Shown piece after piece: positions 61,035 through 64,000 of a stretch of DNA of 64,000 bases (its first letter is position 1; each line of letters opens with the position of its first letter). The DNA lies in the NCBI RefSeq assembly GCF_009709555.1, contig NZ_WJBG01000225.1:62001-126000 (forward strand), in the 5' to 3' direction. Below the pieces are notes generated by a model. The model did no database searches. It was not told the origin of the DNA and was given only the letters and a program-made list of their open reading frames with translations. The stretch comes from Streptomyces blattellae. Its GTDB lineage: Bacteria; Actinomycetota; Actinomycetes; Streptomycetales; Streptomycetaceae. A program made the position numbers and the translations under genes.

Positions 61035-61820
61035 TCAGGAGTGGGTGACCTTGATGTCGGAGATGCGGACCTCGCCGTAGTTGTCGTCGCTGCACGGGTC
61101 GGAGTTGCCGCAGTTGGCCTGCGTGTAGGCCCCGGCCTTGAAGTAGTTGGTGTCGCCCTCGTGCGAGATCGTGGTCTCCAGCCGCCCGTTGTAGTACACG
61201 TCGATCTCCCCGTCCTCCGCCACGAACTTGGCCTCGAACCTCGTGCCCAGTTCGTAGTCGTCGGTGACGAGGTGATGGTGGCGGTCGTCACCGTTGGTGA
61301 CATAGAGGCTGCTGCCTTCGAGACGGAAGACCGTGACGTCGTCGTCCCCGCCGTGGACCTGCGCGCCGACCAGGTACGGCCGCTCCTCGGGCAGTGCCGT
61401 GAACGCCTCGTCGACCACGAGCGTGTGGGTGCCCTCCGTCGTGGACCATTCGGCCTCGTCCTCGCCGCCTTCGGTCATCTCCCGCAGTTCGGCGCGCGGA
61501 TAGCTGGAGCCCCCGGTCGTCACGCCGTTGACGGCGGCCCGGAACCGGACAGCGTCGCAGTTGCCGCTGACCCGGAACCACGGGGACGCGGAGAAGCCGG
61601 TCAGCTCGGGCTGCGTGATCTCGGTGGGGTCCTCGTCCTCGCCGGTGGGCAGGGTCAGCTTCCAGTCGCTCAGGTCGAGGACGTCGGACGGGGCTGCGCA
61701 CCGTGCGGCCGGCCGCTCCTGCGCGGCCGCCGTGGCGGCGGGCTGGGCGGACAGCGTCAGCGCGGCGGTCGACACGGCCGTGATGACGCCCGCCAGCACG
61801 CTGGTCGGAGTGCTTGGCAT
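61035..61820 (-). CDS. Secreted polysaccharide lyase family 7 (alginate lyase)
   Basis: A 261-residue enzyme with a signal peptide (VLAGVITAVSTAALTLSAQP, ending AxA near residue 33) and a PL7 jelly-roll domain. The three family signatures are present: RAELREM, QVH and YFKAGAYTQ. WKLTLPTG starts the domain. It cleaves mannuronate/guluronate polymers by beta-elimination outside the cell. ATG 61820 follows GGGAGG. No other alginate genes adjoin it. This is an extracellular degradative activity scattered among Streptomyces. Confidence 0.92.
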   Translation of the reverse strand: MPSTPTSVLAGVITAVSTAALTLSAQPAATAAAQERPAARCAAPSDVLDLSDWKLTLPTGEDEDPTEITQPELTGFSASPWFRVSGNCDAVRFRAAVNGVTTGGSSYPRAELREMTEGGEDEAEWSTTEGTHTLVVDEAFTALPEERPYLVGAQVHGGDDDVTVFRLEGSSLYVTNGDDRHHHLVTDDYELGTRFEAKFVAEDGEIDVYYNGRLETTISHEGDTNYFKAGAYTQANCGNSDPCSDDNYGEVRISDIKVTHS

Positions 61821-62098
61821 GGAGGGTTTCCTCCCTCTCTCGGATACTCGGTTCTGGCCGTCCCGAACCGTATGCGCCGCCGACGGGACGGGTCCCGAAG
61901 TACCTCCCTGCACTTGTTGACCATGGCCGAAAGCCCCAGCCACCCCACCGCCCTCCCCCTCCCTCGCGTCTACGCTTGCGTGCGACTGATGGAGGGTCTG
62001 GGTAGACACCGCGTACGGCCCCTCCGGCGCAGTAAGTTCGATGTGCGCGCACGGTCACGGTCGTACGCGTTCTGGACTCGAACGAGGGGGAAATTTCC

Positions 62099-64000
62099 GT
62101 GCGTTCCGGGGACGAGTTTGCCGGTCGCTATGTGCTGAGGGAGGTCATCGGCGCGGGGCGGAGCGGGGACGTGTGGCTGGCCCACGACTCGATGGTGGGC
62201 CAGGATGTCGCGCTGAAACCGGAGCGGGTCGACGAGAACCGCGAGACGGCGGTGCGACGACTGCTGGGCGAGCCGCGCGCCATGGCCAAGTTCCGCGACC
62301 ATCCGCACGTCGTGACCCTGTTCGATGTCGTGACCGTGCCGGCGGACGGCGAGGGGGCGGACACCTACTGGTTCGTCATGGAGTACGTTCCCGGCGGCGG
62401 CCTGGACCGACTGCCCCCGGTCTCTCCGCTGCGTGCGGCCCGCATGGGTGCCCAGCTCGCCGACGCGCTCGCCGCGCTCCATGACGCCGGCGTCGTCCAC
62501 TGCGACGTCAAGCCCGCCAACATCGGCCTCAGCCGACGCGGTACGGCGAAGCTGCTGGACTTCGGCGCCGCGTACCGGGTCGGCGGCACCGACACCATCA
62601 CGGCCAATGGGCCCTTCAGCTTCACTCCCGACTACGCCGCCCCCGAACTGGCGCGGGGCAATGTGCCTCGCCCGGCCTCGGATGTGTTCTGCCTGGGCAC
62701 CACCCTCTACGCGCTGATCACCGGTTCGCCGCCGCGCGGTGTCGAGACCGAGCGGGACGACGGTGGCCGCAGGGAGCCCGGGGACTCCCAGGACTCCGAC
62801 CGCCTGAGGTACTGGAAGGCCGAGCAGGGCGTCGTCGAGATGGACGCCGACGCCGTGGGACCGCTGTATCCCGTGCTCACCGCCATGCTGCAGCGCGACC
62901 CGCGGCAGCGCCCCGACGCCGTCGAGGTCAAGCGGCTCCTGGAGGCCGTCGCCGGACCGGATGCGGACACCACGCAGGACACCTTGCAGGACACGGCCCG
63001 GCGCTCCCAGCGGCGCCGCCGGCTGCTCGCAGCGGCCGTCGGCCTGAGTGCCGTGCTGGCCCTGGGGCTCGTCGCCCTCCCCGGCGACGGGGACGGCGGG
63101 ACCGGCTCCGACGGGGCCGCCCCGAGTCAGATGGCGGGAGACGCCTCGAACTCCAAGACATCGGCCCTGATCGGCGATCCGCAAACCGCCGACGTGTGCG
63201 CTCTGGCCGACCGCGAGGCTTTCGACCAGTTCGGCACCGCCAAAGTCGACGTGGACTACGGCAACTTCGACCGCTGCGACACCCTCGTGAGCGTCGATTC
63301 CGACACCCGGATCGATGTGTCGATCCAGCTGCTCCCGGGCTCGCCGCCCGAGTCGTCGAAGCCCTCCAGCACCGTCGGGAGGATCGACATCCGGGAGGAG
63401 GAGGCCGAGAGCGACGAATGCAATCTGCTCCTGACGTCCGACGGCAATACCGAGAACACCATGGTCGGGGTCCGCGTCAACATGGGCCAGGGGTCCGTGA
63501 CCGGCGGCAACGCGACACTGTGCACGGTCGCCAACGAGGCGGCGACGAGCGCGGCGAACGTCCTCAACAACGGCCCTTTACCCCGTCGGGACCCCCGCTA
63601 CAGGCCCGAGTCGCTGGCCTGGAAGAACGCCTGCGAACTGCTCGACTCCAAGGCGCTGTCCGTCGTTCCCGGCCTCCAGGGCGAGGTACCGGACGCCGGT
63701 GTCGCGGACTGGAGCTGCGAGTGGACGAGCGATGTCGACAACCTGGACACGGAGATCGCCTTCTTCCGTGACCAGCCCAAGTCCGCGGAGGACGGCGGCG
63801 AGGAGATCACGCTCAGCGGCTACCGCACCGTCATCGAGCCGGACGACGACGGCGACAGCTGTTCGGCCTTCGTCGAGTACCGCCAGTACAGCGGCATGGG
63901 CGCCGAGATGTTCGCCGAGATGGTGCGCCTGGACGTCGGCGGCGAGCGGTCCATGGACGAACTCTGCGGGATGGCCACCGACCTGGCCCGCTCCGCGGCC
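62099..64000 (+). CDS. Membrane Ser/Thr protein kinase with extracellular sensor domains (partial)
   Basis: The 634 codons here run off the right edge. The kinase domain covers about residues 1-285: glycine loop IGAGRSGDVWLAHD, ATP lysine in VALKPERV, catalytic HCDVKPANIGL (Cys in place of the usual Arg of HRD) and DFGAAYR. A single helix follows (RLLAAAVGLSAVLALGLVAL). The outside part contains two Cys-bearing repeats beginning DVCALADREAFDQFGTAKV and KNACELLDSKALSVVPGL, which resemble DUF3558-type domains. GTG 62099 follows GGGGGAA. The missing Arg may change activation-loop control. Confidence 0.88.
   Translation, partial: MRSGDEFAGRYVLREVIGAGRSGDVWLAHDSMVGQDVALKPERVDENRETAVRRLLGEPRAMAKFRDHPHVVTLFDVVTVPADGEGADTYWFVMEYVPGGGLDRLPPVSPLRAARMGAQLADALAALHDAGVVHCDVKPANIGLSRRGTAKLLDFGAAYRVGGTDTITANGPFSFTPDYAAPELARGNVPRPASDVFCLGTTLYALITGSPPRGVETERDDGGRREPGDSQDSDRLRYWKAEQGVVEMDADAVGPLYPVLTAMLQRDPRQRPDAVEVKRLLEAVAGPDADTTQDTLQDTARRSQRRRRLLAAAVGLSAVLALGLVALPGDGDGGTGSDGAAPSQMAGDASNSKTSALIGDPQTADVCALADREAFDQFGTAKVDVDYGNFDRCDTLVSVDSDTRIDVSIQLLPGSPPESSKPSSTVGRIDIREEEAESDECNLLLTSDGNTENTMVGVRVNMGQGSVTGGNATLCTVANEAATSAANVLNNGPLPRRDPRYRPESLAWKNACELLDSKALSVVPGLQGEVPDAGVADWSCEWTSDVDNLDTEIAFFRDQPKSAEDGGEEITLSGYRTVIEPDDDGDSCSAFVEYRQYSGMGAEMFAEMVRLDVGGERSMDELCGMATDLARSAA

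Noticed and set aside
59441..61048. A 535-codon plus-strand frame
   Set aside because: It is antisense to the GCS2 ligase gene and has no family pattern.
1..64000. Insertion sequences, prophage, tRNA or rRNA genes
   Set aside because: No transposase, integrase, phage structural gene, cloverleaf or rRNA segment was recognised anywhere in the window.

Overview
The window is high-GC actinobacterial chromosome, almost certainly Streptomyces. The evidence is the GC-biased third positions, GTG starts, a DUF6643 protein, a 481-residue Gap2-type GAPDH, an Scr1/DUF397/anti-sigma set, class E/F sortases, PASTA-less Ser/Thr kinases, DmdR/IdeR-type iron boxes and a coelichelin-like siderophore locus. 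I see no rRNA, tRNA, transposase, phage gene or CRISPR array. Both edges cut a gene: a TerD protein on the left and a Ser/Thr kinase on the right.

Layout. 1-12.9 kb: TerD, DUF6643, MOSC, an Rv1733c-like membrane protein, a beta-helix/AAA+ fusion, a membrane alpha/beta hydrolase, a DeoR regulator, an SRPBCC protein, a Cds1-like cysteine desulfhydrase and an HATPase protein. 13-17.7 kb: broken SHOCT and TetR genes, a phosphotriesterase-family hydrolase, a plant-like long ketol-acid reductoisomerase divergent from an IlvY-like LysR regulator, and remnants of an SDR/MmyB-type pair. 17.7-24.9 kb: ROK regulator, RlmG-like methyltransferase, an aldolase/SIS isomerase operon facing its DeoR regulator across a long palindromic operator, and a GH15 trehalase-like enzyme. 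25-33 kb: a hydroxamate siderophore locus whose uptake genes and ornithine monooxygenase are intact. In the same locus the NRPS tail, the MbtH gene, the formyltransferase and the exporter are all broken. 33-38 kb: copper region (secreted protein, P-type ATPase, CsoR-like boxes), a GDPD remnant and a DegT-type aminotransferase. 38.6-42 kb: Gap2, VOC protein, class F sortase and a secreted His/Asp-rich candidate substrate. 42-43 kb: remnants of a peptide ABC transporter. 43-52.5 kb: FAD-binding protein, a very large Tat-exported amidohydrolase, a frameshifted kinase, a lipoprotein sortase, the Scr1/DUF397/anti-sigma set and a methyltransferase. 52.6-56 kb: a broken galactonate operon. 56-64 kb: a broken MerR gene with its operator, a methyltransferase, a ThuA/oxidoreductase pair, a GCS2 ligase, an alginate lyase and a kinase.

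The strongest overall signal is erosion. About fifteen accessory genes carry small deletions, frameshifts or stops, each next to genes whose frames remain clean. The siderophore locus now looks like a receiver: it can import ferric hydroxamates and keeps three iron boxes, but it cannot plausibly make or export its own product. The galactonate pathway has lost its dehydratase and mutarotase while keeping the aldolase and kinase. Many of the lesions are compensating or 1-7 nt indels inside otherwise recognisable proteins. This could reflect genuine recent decay or, for a few sites such as a G7 tract at 47387, sequencing error.
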